A DNA stretch of 64,000 nucleotides. It comes from DASZBX01 sp035943635 (GTDB taxonomy: Bacteria > Actinomycetota > Actinomycetes > Streptomycetales > Catenulisporaceae). The notes under the pieces are model-generated. The model did not search any database and was not told where the DNA came from. It saw only the letters and a program-made list of their open reading frames with translations. The first letter of the stretch is position 1; each line of letters begins with the position of its first letter. A program made the position numbers and the translations under genes. The DNA is taken from assembly GCA_035943635.1 (NCBI GenBank), contig DASZBX010000023.1, positions 1 through 64,000 on the forward strand. The letters run 5' to 3'. Positions 14,522 through 23,926 of the stretch are shown piece by piece.

Positions 14522-17293
14522 ATGGGCGCCGAAGGCGAGTGGGCGGATCGGCCACCCGTTTTCCCGGATGCTGTCGGCGATGCCGATGCTGCGGCCGGCG
14601 TCGTCACCGGGACGGAACTGCCGAGCGCGGTCGACGCACTCGTCCGCGTGGTTGAAGAACAGCGTGAGGCCGAGGCGCGGCTACGGGTCGACTTCCTCGC
14701 GCACGGGCTGGTCGATCAGGCGATCGGCGTCCTGGTCGGGCAACTGGACTGCGGTCCGGACGAGGCCTTCGGCCAGCTGCTCGAAATCGAGCGGCGGTCC
14801 GGGCAGGGGTTGCTGGAGATCGCCGGAGAGTTGGTCGGGCACGGGGTCGACGTGCCCGAGCTGCTGAAGTCCGTCCAAGGGCGGCCGAGCGGGGCCCCGC
14901 AGGGAACCGGCGGCGCGTCAGCACGTGAGGCCGGAGATGAAGCGGGGACTGGGGAAGACGGCAACGCTGAAGCCTCGGCACCCGGCTCGACAGCCGCCGC
15001 GAAATCGACCGCGAGATCGGCCTCAACATCAGCCCCCGCCTCGCCGCCGCGGCTGGACCGGGTGGCGGAGGGCGACGAACTGGCCCGGCTGCTGCTCGGC
15101 GACACGCTGGCCTGGACCGGCGCAGCAGAGGTCGCCATCGCCCTGCACGGCCCGGACGACGTCCTGGAGCTGATCGGCTCGGCGGGCCTGCCGCATCGGG
15201 TGGTCAGCCAGTGGCGCCGGATCCCGCCGCAGATGGACTGCCTCCTGAACACGGCCGTCCGCGAGCAGGTCCCGGTCTGGTCGGACTCCTTCCCCGCCGA
15301 CCACGCCCCGCGCAGCCCGCGCGAGCGGTCCACCGGTAACAGCCCGGGCTCCCCGGCCGTCGGGCAGACCTCGGCCGCCTGGTCCTCGACCGGCGGCGCG
15401 CAGCCCGACGGCGGCCAGCCCGGCGACATGCACTCCAGCCACGGCCAGATCCGCTCCGATTCCACCCGCCCCGACCAGCGCCGCCGCTCCGGCCCGCTGC
15501 TGATCGGCGAACCCGCGGCCAACGCCGCCGCGGCCGACCGGGTGCACGTGGCCGTCCCGATGCGGTTCGGCCGCAGCCTGATCGGGGCGATCGAGGTCGG
15601 CTGGCCGGCCGGCAGCACCTTCCCGGCCGAGCAGCGCCGGGACGTCACCGCCCTGCTCGAAGCCACCGGCCAGGCCGTCGTGCGCAGCCGCCGCCCGCTG
15701 GGCGCCGCCGAGTCGCAGAGCGGGCGCGAGGCCGCGCGGGAGGCCGGGCGCGACCTGGACCGGCTGCGCGAGGTCATCGACGCCGTCTGGGAACCGCTGC
15801 TGCTGGTCCGGGCCGTCCCGGACGGCCACGGGCCGGCCGGCGGGTTCCGGGTCGCCGCCGCCAACCCGGCCGCGGTCGAGCAGTTCGGCTCGCCCGGCCC
15901 GGACCGCGGCTTCACCCCGGTCGGCCGGCTGCTGCTGGAACTGATCCCGTGGGCCGCCGCCTCCGGGGCGTTCGAGGGCTTCCGGACCGCCCTGGCCGCC
16001 CGCACGCCCTACCTGGACCCCGAGCACATGTACATCGAGGGCGCGGCCAAGGACGCCGAGGCCGAGCGGCACATCCGGCACCTGTCGGTCGGCGCGGCCG
16101 CGGTCGGCGACGGCCTGCTGCTGGTCAGCCTGCGCCCGGCCCAGGACGGGCCCGGGCAGTGGCGGGCCCGGGCGGCCCGGCTGCGCCGGCTGTCGGGCAC
16201 CGGGGCCTGGGAGTGGGACGTGGCGGCCGGCCGGGTGCACTGGTCGGCCGAGGCACTGACCGTGCTCGGCTCGCGCGCGGTGCCCGGGCCCGCGCCGCAG
16301 GAACGGCCGCCGTACCTGGTGCACCGGGACGACGAGGCCGAGCACGCCCGGCTGCTGCGCACCCTGGTCCGGGACGGGCGCCCGGCCCAGGCCGAGTTCC
16401 GGATCATCCGGCCGGACAGCGCGGTGCGGTACATGCGGATGGCCGGGGAGCCGGTGTCCGGGCAGGACGACGTGGTCACCGCGGTGTTCGGCACCGTCCA
16501 GGACGTCACCGAGCGGCGCCGGGCCGAGACCGGGCTGGAGCTGGCCCAGATCCAGCTGGCCGCCCAGCGCAGCCGGGCCGACTCGGAACGGCAGCTGGCC
16601 GACCTGCTGCTCCAGGTGATCATGCCGGTCGAGCCGGCCCGGATCCCGCCCGCGGCGGCCCTGGAGGTGGCCGCCCGGTACCGGCCGGCCAGCGCCGGGG
16701 CCGGGGTCGGCGGCGACTGGTACGGGATCATCCCGCTGCCGGGCGGGCGGCTGGTGCTGACCGTCGGGGACATCGCCGGGCACGGCTTCTCCGCCGCCAC
16801 CGCGATGGCGCAGCTCTACCACGCCCTGCACGGCCTGGCCCTGACCGGCGCGGACAGCGGTCCGCTGCTCGGCTGGCTCAATACCCTGACCTGTTCGCTG
16901 CCGACCTTCACGATCGCCAGCGCCTGCTGCGCGATCTACGACCCGGCCCGGCGCCGGCTGAGCCTGGCCAACGCCGGGCACCCGAGCCCGGTGCTGGTGC
17001 GCGCCGGGTCGGCCGCGGCCCTGCCCAAGCCCGGCGGCACGATGCTCGGGGTCGACCCGACCGGCGGCTACGAGGAGCACGTGGTCGAGCTCGAACCCGG
17101 CGACGTGCTGCTGCTCTACACCGACGGCCTGATCGAGCGGCGCAAGCACAGCCCCGAGGAGGACATCGACAACCTCCTGGCCATCTCGGCGGATCCCGAG
17201 ACGGACCTGGAGGCGTTCGTGGACCGGATCCTGAGCCAGGCCCAGGCGGACACCGACGACGACACCTGCGTCATCGCGGTGCGGTTCGGCTGA
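14522..17293 (+). CDS. ANTAR-GAF-PAS-PP2C (SpoIIE-type) phosphatase
   Basis: The 923-aa multi-domain protein has four parts: an N-terminal ANTAR-like helix bundle (about residues 45-115, LVDQAIGVLVGQLDCGPDEAF), a GAF-like region interrupted by a low-complexity Ser/Gly/Gln stretch (about 175-400), a PAS/PAC unit (about 555-680, GTGAWEWDVAAGRVHWS) and a SpoIIE/PP2C phosphatase domain (about 705-920). The phosphatase metal ligands appear in GVGGDWYG and VGDIAGHG, with LYTDGL and DDTCVIAVRF near the end. Such enzymes dephosphorylate STAS antagonists and so activate the sigma factor. It lies just downstream of the sigma module on the same strand, which supports that role. Confidence 0.88.
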   Translation: MGAEGEWADRPPVFPDAVGDADAAAGVVTGTELPSAVDALVRVVEEQREAEARLRVDFLAHGLVDQAIGVLVGQLDCGPDEAFGQLLEIERRSGQGLLEIAGELVGHGVDVPELLKSVQGRPSGAPQGTGGASAREAGDEAGTGEDGNAEASAPGSTAAAKSTARSASTSAPASPPRLDRVAEGDELARLLLGDTLAWTGAAEVAIALHGPDDVLELIGSAGLPHRVVSQWRRIPPQMDCLLNTAVREQVPVWSDSFPADHAPRSPRERSTGNSPGSPAVGQTSAAWSSTGGAQPDGGQPGDMHSSHGQIRSDSTRPDQRRRSGPLLIGEPAANAAAADRVHVAVPMRFGRSLIGAIEVGWPAGSTFPAEQRRDVTALLEATGQAVVRSRRPLGAAESQSGREAAREAGRDLDRLREVIDAVWEPLLLVRAVPDGHGPAGGFRVAAANPAAVEQFGSPGPDRGFTPVGRLLLELIPWAAASGAFEGFRTALAARTPYLDPEHMYIEGAAKDAEAERHIRHLSVGAAAVGDGLLLVSLRPAQDGPGQWRARAARLRRLSGTGAWEWDVAAGRVHWSAEALTVLGSRAVPGPAPQERPPYLVHRDDEAEHARLLRTLVRDGRPAQAEFRIIRPDSAVRYMRMAGEPVSGQDDVVTAVFGTVQDVTERRRAETGLELAQIQLAAQRSRADSERQLADLLLQVIMPVEPARIPPAAALEVAARYRPASAGAGVGGDWYGIIPLPGGRLVLTVGDIAGHGFSAATAMAQLYHALHGLALTGADSGPLLGWLNTLTCSLPTFTIASACCAIYDPARRRLSLANAGHPSPVLVRAGSAAALPKPGGTMLGVDPTGGYEEHVVELEPGDVLLLYTDGLIERRKHSPEEDIDNLLAISADPETDLEAFVDRILSQAQADTDDDTCVIAVRFG

Positions 17294-17311
17294 CGCCGGT
17301 CAGGACGCCGG

Positions 17312-18043
17312 TCAGAGGGTCGAGCAGAGTTTGTTCACGGCGTCCTCGTCGGTGCCGATCTGGCCGGCCTGTCCGGCCGAGGAGTCGGCCTGGTCGGGGT
17401 TGACGCCCTGCGCGGCCTGCAGCAGCGTGATGTTCGCCTGGATGTCCCCGTCCAGGGTGGTGATCGCGGACTTGACCGACGCGTGGACGGACTCCGAGGC
17501 GGCCTGGCCCAGCCCGGTGTTGACCTGCTGCAGGGTGGACAGGAACGGGCCGATGTCGTCGGCCACGGCAGACGGGTGGCTCGACTCGTCGGTCGTCAGC
17601 CGGCTCTCCTCGCTGTTCAGCGCGGACTGGTAGGTCAGGACGGTCGACCTCTCGGCGATGCAGCCGGGGTCCGCGGCCGGGGACTTCGCCGCCACCACGA
17701 CGAGCGCGACCGTGCCGGCGCCGAAGACGACGGAGATGATGATCCCGGCGATCGCGAGCCCGCGTCCGGCCCGGCCGATCTTGTTCGACCGGACCAGCCC
17801 GAAGATCGACAGGATCAGGCCGACCGGCCAGAACAGGATCGCCAGGATGAACCCGGCTATCGCCAGGCCGTTGCTCTGCCGAACGGGCGGCTGGTACGGC
17901 GCACCGCCCGGCCAGCCCGGGTACTGCGGGGCGCCGGGGAAGCCCGGACCGGGCGGGAACTGCTGTCCGGACTGGAAATTCTGCGGCGGCTGGCCGTACT
18001 CCGGCCCGGTCCCGCGGTCCTGGTTACCCCATTGGTCGGACAT
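17312..18043 (-). CDS. DUF4190-type membrane protein with Pro/Gly/Gln-rich N terminus
   Basis: The 243-aa protein starts with about 55 Pro, Gly and Gln-rich residues, followed by two TM segments (about 62-85 and 95-122; SNGLAIAGFILAILFWPVGL begins the first). An extracellular or periplasmic helical domain of about 115 residues follows. The DUF4190 family is common in actinobacteria and has no established function. The ATG has GGGGAGAGCA upstream. It is convergent with the PP2C gene, with only 18 bases between stops. Confidence 0.8.
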   Translation of the reverse strand: MSDQWGNQDRGTGPEYGQPPQNFQSGQQFPPGPGFPGAPQYPGWPGGAPYQPPVRQSNGLAIAGFILAILFWPVGLILSIFGLVRSNKIGRAGRGLAIAGIIISVVFGAGTVALVVVAAKSPAADPGCIAERSTVLTYQSALNSEESRLTTDESSHPSAVADDIGPFLSTLQQVNTGLGQAASESVHASVKSAITTLDGDIQANITLLQAAQGVNPDQADSSAGQAGQIGTDEDAVNKLCSTL

Positions 18044-18199
18044 TGCTCTCCCCGTTCGAGTGGCTGTGCCAAAGCCACGATGATAGGGGCAAGCAGACCT
18101 CTTTGGACAATATCTTTGTTCGGCCCCAGGGCCCGGAGCAGCGCGGATCCGCCCATAGCCGGTCGAATCCGGCTCGACTGCCCCGGTTCCTCAGTCCCT

Positions 18200-21100
18200 T
18201 CAGGCCCCGATCATCGTGCGGATCATGCCGAGCAGCACGTCCACGTCCACCGGCTTGGTCACGTGTTCGTTCGTCCCGGCGGCCAGGCTCTTCTCCCGGT
18301 CGCCCTTCATCGCCTTCGCGGTCACCGCGATGATCGGCAGGTCGGCGAACTGCTCCAGGGTCCGGATGTGCGCGGTGGTCGCGTAGCCGTCCATGCCGGG
18401 CATCATCAGGTCCATCAGCACCAGGCGGATGTCCGTGTTCTGCTTGAGCATGTCGATGCCCTGATGTCCGTTGTCGGCGTGCATCACCGCGAGCCCGTGC
18501 AACTCCAGCGCGCTGGCCAGGGCGAACACGTTGCGCACGTCGTCGTCGATGACCAGGACCTTCTCGCCCTGGAAGCGGATCGGGGCCTGGCCGGGCTGCG
18601 GCGGGTCCAGCCGCGGGTCGGCCGGGCTGGGCAGGTCGGTCAGCAGCCGCAGGGTCATCCGCTCCATCGCCTGCGGCAGCGAGCGGACCGTCTCCAGCCG
18701 GCAGCGGGTGCCGTACGCGGCCCGCAGCAGCTCGCTGGCCCCGTCCTGGGCGTCGGACTCGTGCGCCAGCACCGGCACGCCCGGGGTGTGCGCGGACACC
18801 GCGTCCAGGGTGGCCCGGACCAGGTCCGGACCGGCCGCCAGGTCCAGCAGCACGCTGATCACGTTGCGCCCGGTCAGCGACTCCTCGATGTCGGCCCAGC
18901 TCTGGCAGGAGACGATGTCGATGTGGTCCTTCACGCTGGCCAGGCTGTCCACGGCCGCCTGCGCGGTCTCCCGCATGGCCATGCTGCCGCGCGGCTCGAC
19001 CACGACCACGGTCGGCGCGTCCAGGGCCACGGTGCGCCCGGCCGGCTGGCCGCCGCGCGCGTTCGGGTCCGGCAGGGCCGGGTCGAACCGCGGCGCCGGG
19101 GCCATCACGACCGCCGTGACCGGCTCGTATCCCGCCCGGCCGCCCGCGGCCAGGCCGAGCGCCGCCGTGTCGTTGCGGCCCGGCCCGAAGCCCGCGGCCG
19201 GCCCGCCCTGGCCCGGCCCGTTCGCCCCCGGCCCGGTTCCCGGACCGCCGGCGCCGTACGAGGACCCGGCCGGCCCGGAACCCGGTCCAGGCCCGCCCGC
19301 GTAACCGATCGCGCCCGCCGGACCTCCCGGCCCGGCCGACCCCGACCCCGATCCGGCCGCGGATCCCGAGCCGGCGCCGCCCGGTCCGGTCGGTCCCGGC
19401 GGCTCGATCGGCAGCCGCAGGGTGAACGTGCTGCCCTGCCCGGGCGTGCTGCTCACCCGTAGGTCGCCGCCCAGCAGCTGGGTCAGCTCCCGGCTGATCG
19501 ACAGGCCCAGGCCCGTGCCGCCGTACTGCCGGCTGGTCGTGCCGTCGGCCTGCTGGAACGCCTCGAAGATCAGTTGCAGCTTGTCCTCGGCGATCCCGAT
19601 CCCGGTGTCGGTGACCGCGAACTCCAGCGCCCCGGACCCGGCCGGGTCCGGGATGACGTCCAGCCGGACCGAGCCGTGGTCGGTGAACTTCACCGCGTTC
19701 GACAGCAGGTTGCGCAGGATCTGCTGCACCCGCTGCTCGTCCGTGGTGATCGTCGGCGCGTCCGGGAAGGTGCGCACGGTCAGCTCCAGGTCCTTCTCCG
19801 CGGCCAGCGGCTGGAACGTGGCCTGCACGTACTCCACCAGCTTGTCCAGCTGCAACGGCTCGAACCGCACGTCCATCCGGCCGGCCTCGACCTTGGACAG
19901 GTCCAGGATGTCGTTGATCAGCTGGAGCAGGTCCGAGCCGGCCGAGTGGATGGTCCGGGCGAAGTCCACCTGGCGCGAGGTCAGGTTGCGCTCGGCGTTC
20001 GTGGCCAGCAGCTTGGCCAGGATCAGCAGGCTGTTGAGCGGGGTGCGCAGCTCGTGGCTCATGTTCGCCATGAACTCGCTCTTGACCTTCGCGGCCAGGG
20101 CCAGCTGCTGCGCGCGCTCCTGCAGGGTCAGCCTGGCCTGCTCGATCTGCGCGGTCTTCAGCTCGATGTCCCGGTTCTGCCGTTCCAGCAGCTCCGCCTT
20201 CTCCTCCAGCTCCGAGTTCGACTCCTGCAGCTCCTCCTGCCGGGACTGCAGCTCGCTGGTCAATCGCTGCGACTCGCGCAGCAGGGTGTCGGTGCGGGAG
20301 TTGGTGGTGATCGTGGTCACCGCGACCCCGATCGTCTCCTTGAGCTGTTCGAGCAGGTCCCGGTGCACCGGGGTGAACTCCCCGATCGAGGCCAGCTCGA
20401 TCACGCCGAGCACCTCGCCCTCGAACAACACCGGCAGCACGATCAGGCCGACCCGCTCGCTCCACCCGGTGCCCGACGCCACCCGCACGTACCCGGCCGG
20501 GGCGCTGGCCAGTTCCAGGGTGCGCTTGTCCGCGGCCACCTGGCCGACCAGCGACTGGCCGAGCGCGAAGGAGGGGGCCGAGTCCGGCTCGTGCACGAAG
20601 GCGTACCCGGCGATCATCCGCAGCCGCACGTCGCTGCCCGCGGTCCGCTCGCCCGCGATCACCGGGCCCTCGCCGGTCTCGGCCAGGAAGAACGCGCCGT
20701 GCTGGGCGCCGACCAGCGGGGCCAGCTCGTTCATGATCAGCTGGGCCAGGGCCGGCAGGTCCCGGTGGCCCTGCAGCAGGCCGGAGATCCGGGCCAGGTT
20801 GGACTTGAGCCAGTCCTGGTCCTGGTTGGTCCGGGTGGTCTCGCGCAGGGTCGCGATCATCTGGTTGATGTAGTCCTTGAGCTCGGCCACCTCCCCGGAC
20901 GCGTCCACGTCGATCTGCTGGGTCAGGTTGCCCCGGGTCACCGCGGTGGCCACCTCGGCGATCGCCCGGACCTGGGTGGTCAGGTTCCCGGCCAGCTGGT
21001 TCACGCTCTCGGTGAGCTTCTTCCAGGTCCCGGACACGCCCTCGACCTCGGCCTGCCCGCCCAGGATGCCCTGGGTGCCGACCTCGCGGGCGACGCGGGT

Positions 21101-22651
21101 GACTTCGGCGGCGAAGGCGGAGAGCTGGTCGACCATGGTGTTGATGGTGGTCTTGAGTTCCAGGATCTCCCCGCGGGCGTCCACGTCGATCTTCTTGGTC
21201 AGGTCGCCCTGCGCCACGGCCGTGGTGACCTGCGCGATCCCGCGCACCTGGTTGGTCAGGTTGTTCGCCATCACGTTGACGTTGTCGGTCAGGTCCTTCC
21301 AGGTCCCGCCGACGTTGGGCACCCGGGCCTGGCCGCCGAGGATGCCCTCGGTGCCGACCTCGCGGGCCACCCGGGTCACCTCGTCGGCGAAGGAGACCAG
21401 CGTGTCCACCATCTCGTTGATGGTGTCCGCCAGCGTGGCCACCTCGCCCTTGGCCTCGACCGTGATCTTCTTGGTCAGGTCGCCGCGGGCCACGGCCGTG
21501 GTCACCCGGGCGATCCCGCGCACCTGGGTGGTCAGGTTGTCGGCCATGAAGTTGACGTTGTCGGTCAGGTCCTTCCAGGTCCCGGACACGCCTTCGACCT
21601 CGGCCTGCCCGCCGAGGTTGCCCTGGGTGCCGACCTCGCGGGCGACGCGGGTGACTTCGGCGGCGAAGGCGGAGAGCTGGTCGACCATGGTGTTGATGGT
21701 GGTCTTGAGCTCGAGGATCTCCCCGCGCGCGTCCACGTCGATCTTCTTGGTCAGGTCGCCCTGCGCCACGGCCGTCGCCACCTGCGCGATGCCCCGCACC
21801 TGCACGGTGAGGTTGTCGGCCATCAGGTTGACGCTGTCGGTCAGGTCCTTCCAGATCCCGGAGACCCCGGGCACCTCGGCCTGCCCGCCCAGGTTGCCCT
21901 GGGTGCCGACCTCGCGGGCCACCCGGGTGACCTCGGCGGCGAAGGCGGAGAGCTGGTCGACCATCGTGTTCAGCGTGGTCTTGAGCTCCAGCATCTCCCC
22001 GTGCACGTCCACGGTGATCTTGCGGCTCAGGTCGCCGCGGGCCACCCCGGTGGCCACCGACGCGATGTCCCGGACCTGCGCGGTCAGGTTCCCGGCCATC
22101 AGGTTGACGTTCTCGGTCAGGTCCTTCCAGATCCCGGAGACCCCCGGCACCTCGGCCTGCCCGCCCAGCTGCCCCTCGGTGCCGACCTCGCGGGCGACCC
22201 GGGTGACCTCGGCGGCGAAGGTGCGCAGGCTCGCGATCATCGCGTTCAGCGTCTCGCCCAGCGCGGCCACCTCGCCGGCGCCGTCCACGGCCGCGTCGTG
22301 CGACAGGTCGCCGTGGGCGACCGCGGCCACCACCCGGCTGGTCTCGATCAGCGGCCGGGTCAGGTCGTCCATCAGCGTGTTCGCGGCGTTCACGGCGGTG
22401 CGCCAGTCGCCCTGCCCGGGCACCGGGGCCAGCCGCTCGCCCAGCCGCCCGTCCCGGCCGACCGCCGTGCCGACCCGGTTCAGCTCGGTCATGAAGCTCT
22501 GGTTGCGGTCGGCGATCTCGTTGAACAGGGCGCAGATCTCGGCCACCTCGTCGTCGCCGGCGACCACCACCCGCCGGCGGAAGTCGCCGCCGTGCAGCGA
22601 GCGCATCGCCGCCAGCAGCCGGGCCAGGCGGGGGTCGGGCGCCGTCGTCAC
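18200..22651 (-). CDS. Hybrid sensor histidine kinase with tandem HAMP repeats (OsaA-like)
   Basis: From the GTG at 22651 (GAGGAGA upstream) the 1483-aa protein contains a HAMP-like entry region, five tandem ~92-residue HAMP units, a GAF domain (about 640-790), a long coiled coil, HisKA with His866 in MSHELRTPLNS, and HATPase_c (NLLSNAVKF, DTGIGI, GTGLGL). A Gly/Ala/Pro linker, a receiver-like segment lacking a clear phosphoacceptor, and a C-terminal receiver (Asp1414 in LMDLMMPGMDG) follow. No TM segment is visible, so sensing is probably cytoplasmic. Similar HAMP-repeat hybrid kinases such as OsaA of Streptomyces act in osmotic stress; the link to SigB here is inference from neighbours. Confidence 0.9.
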   Translation of the reverse strand: MTTAPDPRLARLLAAMRSLHGGDFRRRVVVAGDDEVAEICALFNEIADRNQSFMTELNRVGTAVGRDGRLGERLAPVPGQGDWRTAVNAANTLMDDLTRPLIETSRVVAAVAHGDLSHDAAVDGAGEVAALGETLNAMIASLRTFAAEVTRVAREVGTEGQLGGQAEVPGVSGIWKDLTENVNLMAGNLTAQVRDIASVATGVARGDLSRKITVDVHGEMLELKTTLNTMVDQLSAFAAEVTRVAREVGTQGNLGGQAEVPGVSGIWKDLTDSVNLMADNLTVQVRGIAQVATAVAQGDLTKKIDVDARGEILELKTTINTMVDQLSAFAAEVTRVAREVGTQGNLGGQAEVEGVSGTWKDLTDNVNFMADNLTTQVRGIARVTTAVARGDLTKKITVEAKGEVATLADTINEMVDTLVSFADEVTRVAREVGTEGILGGQARVPNVGGTWKDLTDNVNVMANNLTNQVRGIAQVTTAVAQGDLTKKIDVDARGEILELKTTINTMVDQLSAFAAEVTRVAREVGTQGILGGQAEVEGVSGTWKKLTESVNQLAGNLTTQVRAIAEVATAVTRGNLTQQIDVDASGEVAELKDYINQMIATLRETTRTNQDQDWLKSNLARISGLLQGHRDLPALAQLIMNELAPLVGAQHGAFFLAETGEGPVIAGERTAGSDVRLRMIAGYAFVHEPDSAPSFALGQSLVGQVAADKRTLELASAPAGYVRVASGTGWSERVGLIVLPVLFEGEVLGVIELASIGEFTPVHRDLLEQLKETIGVAVTTITTNSRTDTLLRESQRLTSELQSRQEELQESNSELEEKAELLERQNRDIELKTAQIEQARLTLQERAQQLALAAKVKSEFMANMSHELRTPLNSLLILAKLLATNAERNLTSRQVDFARTIHSAGSDLLQLINDILDLSKVEAGRMDVRFEPLQLDKLVEYVQATFQPLAAEKDLELTVRTFPDAPTITTDEQRVQQILRNLLSNAVKFTDHGSVRLDVIPDPAGSGALEFAVTDTGIGIAEDKLQLIFEAFQQADGTTSRQYGGTGLGLSISRELTQLLGGDLRVSSTPGQGSTFTLRLPIEPPGPTGPGGAGSGSAAGSGSGSAGPGGPAGAIGYAGGPGPGSGPAGSSYGAGGPGTGPGANGPGQGGPAAGFGPGRNDTAALGLAAGGRAGYEPVTAVVMAPAPRFDPALPDPNARGGQPAGRTVALDAPTVVVVEPRGSMAMRETAQAAVDSLASVKDHIDIVSCQSWADIEESLTGRNVISVLLDLAAGPDLVRATLDAVSAHTPGVPVLAHESDAQDGASELLRAAYGTRCRLETVRSLPQAMERMTLRLLTDLPSPADPRLDPPQPGQAPIRFQGEKVLVIDDDVRNVFALASALELHGLAVMHADNGHQGIDMLKQNTDIRLVLMDLMMPGMDGYATTAHIRTLEQFADLPIIAVTAKAMKGDREKSLAAGTNEHVTKPVDVDVLLGMIRTMIGA
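20828..22207 (-). repeat. Five tandem 276-bp units encoding HAMP repeats
   Basis: Five 276-bp units run head to tail inside the hybrid-kinase gene, each encoding a ~92-residue block starting VTRVAREVGT and containing WK(D/K)LT and GDL/GNL motifs. Units 2, 3 and 4 share long nearly identical DNA stretches. This suggests recent unit duplication or gene conversion and a risk of copy-number change. Confidence 0.85.
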
Positions 22652-22909
22652 GTGAGTTCTCCTCGTCTGTCCCGGCCGGTCGCGGCGCCGGGAACCGAGC
22701 CGGGGCCCCTGGCCGGGCCGTCCGGCCGGGAAACACCGCGTCATGGGCACTATATCGACTGGGCGCGCCGGGCAAGGCCCCTGCGGCCGGACTGCCCGCC
22801 GAACAACGGGCGCCGGTCCGGCCGGGGCCCCGGCCTCAGCGGGTAGGGCCGTGGCCGCGGTCGCGGGCCGGGCCGGGGCCGCGGCGGATGCGGCCCGGCA
22901 CTGGGCCGG

Positions 22910-23287
22910 TCACGTCCGGCTGTCACCGGCGAGCGCGCGGGTGCGGCGGCGGAAGTTGCGCCGTTCGATCTCCGTGGTCCCGCCCCACACGCCGAACCGC
23001 TCCGGCACGGCCAGCGCGTGGTCCAGGCAGGTGCGCCGGACCGGGCAGTGCCCGCACAGTGCTATGGCCGCGCTCTCCCGGTCGGCCCGTTTGCGCGGCC
23101 CGTCCTGCTCCGGCGGGAAGAACAGCACCGGGTCCGCGCCCCGGCACGCGCCCGACTCCCACCACAGTTCCGGCTCGTCCGGCAGCGTGCCCGGGGGAGA
23201 GCGGCGCGGGCGCGCGGCCCCGGTTCGCCGGACCGGCGGCCGGCTGGCCTCGCCGGCCGGGCGGGTGGTGTCGGACACCTTGGGCAT
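22910..23287 (-). CDS. WhiB-family iron-sulfur transcriptional regulator
   Basis: The 125-aa protein has the four Wbl cysteines (Cys48, Cys78, Cys81, Cys87; the last three as CGHCPVRRTC), the GVWGG turn (99-103) and a basic C-terminal tail (RRNFRRRTR). Wbl proteins hold a [4Fe-4S] cluster, act with the principal sigma factor and control development, redox or antibiotic responses. The ATG at 23287 follows GGAAGG; an in-frame GTG at 23296 is less likely. The N-terminal ~40 residues are a basic Pro/Arg-rich extension. The subclass is not assigned. Confidence 0.92.
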   Translation of the reverse strand: MPKVSDTTRPAGEASRPPVRRTGAARPRRSPPGTLPDEPELWWESGACRGADPVLFFPPEQDGPRKRADRESAAIALCGHCPVRRTCLDHALAVPERFGVWGGTTEIERRNFRRRTRALAGDSRT

Positions 23288-23926
23288 ACTGGTCACCTTC
23301 CAGGAAAGACAGGTGCCGGCCGCGCAGGGCGCCCGGCCGGTGGCGCCCGGGTCTCCGTTTTCGCCGAGGCCAAACCCCTGAATTCGGGTGATCCGCGAAG
23401 GTGGTGCGCCGGGGTGTCTGACGCCCGGTCACACAGGGTGCGCAGACGGGGCAAACGGGCTGCTGACCTGCGCCGGCCCTTGCCCGGGCAGCGGATCCGG
23501 GCGGCAGGGCACTGCCATGATCCGAGGCCCGGCGGCGCCCGTCCGGCGGACGGGCGGGCGAACTGCGCGGTTTGGCCTTGCCCGGGCCGGGCACAGGGGT
23601 TCGACGATCGCGGCCGGTCCGCGCTCGCACCGGGGCGGCCGAGACCCGGGCGGGCGCGGCGGGCGGGGATCGTGGGATGGGAAGAACCGATGGGACCGCC
23701 GAGGGCTCGGCGGCTTGGGCGCCCGCGCGACTTGCGGGGTGTTTGATGAGGATTGTGCAAGGTGGTCGAGTCGGGCTGTGCGCCGTGAGCCCGCCGTGGC
23801 GGCCGTCGAGGAGGTTCGGGCGGCGGCCCCGGGGTGGCGGCCGCGCGTTCGGGCGGTCCTTCCTGCACACATGTGCCGGAACGAGGTGGGCTTCGGGATG
23901 TTAGCCCTTAGTGCGAGGTGTGGCGG
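23288..23926. other. 639-bp divergent intergenic region, no gene seen
   Basis: This stretch lies between whiB and the MEDS sensor gene, which are divergently transcribed. Open frames here lack ribosome sites and family similarity. It should hold both promoters. It is unusually long for this otherwise dense window, but I found no clear repeat, RNA gene or attachment site. Confidence 0.5.

Noticed and set aside
20828..22207. Tandem repeats considered as a CRISPR-like or satellite array
   Set aside because: The repeats are in frame, 276 bp long and encode HAMP domains, with no spacer structure.
19574..22846. A 1090-codon open frame on the plus strand opposite the HAMP kinase
   Set aside because: It is a mirror of the kinase gene in GC-rich DNA, with Gly/His/Asp-rich nonsense composition and no ribosome site.
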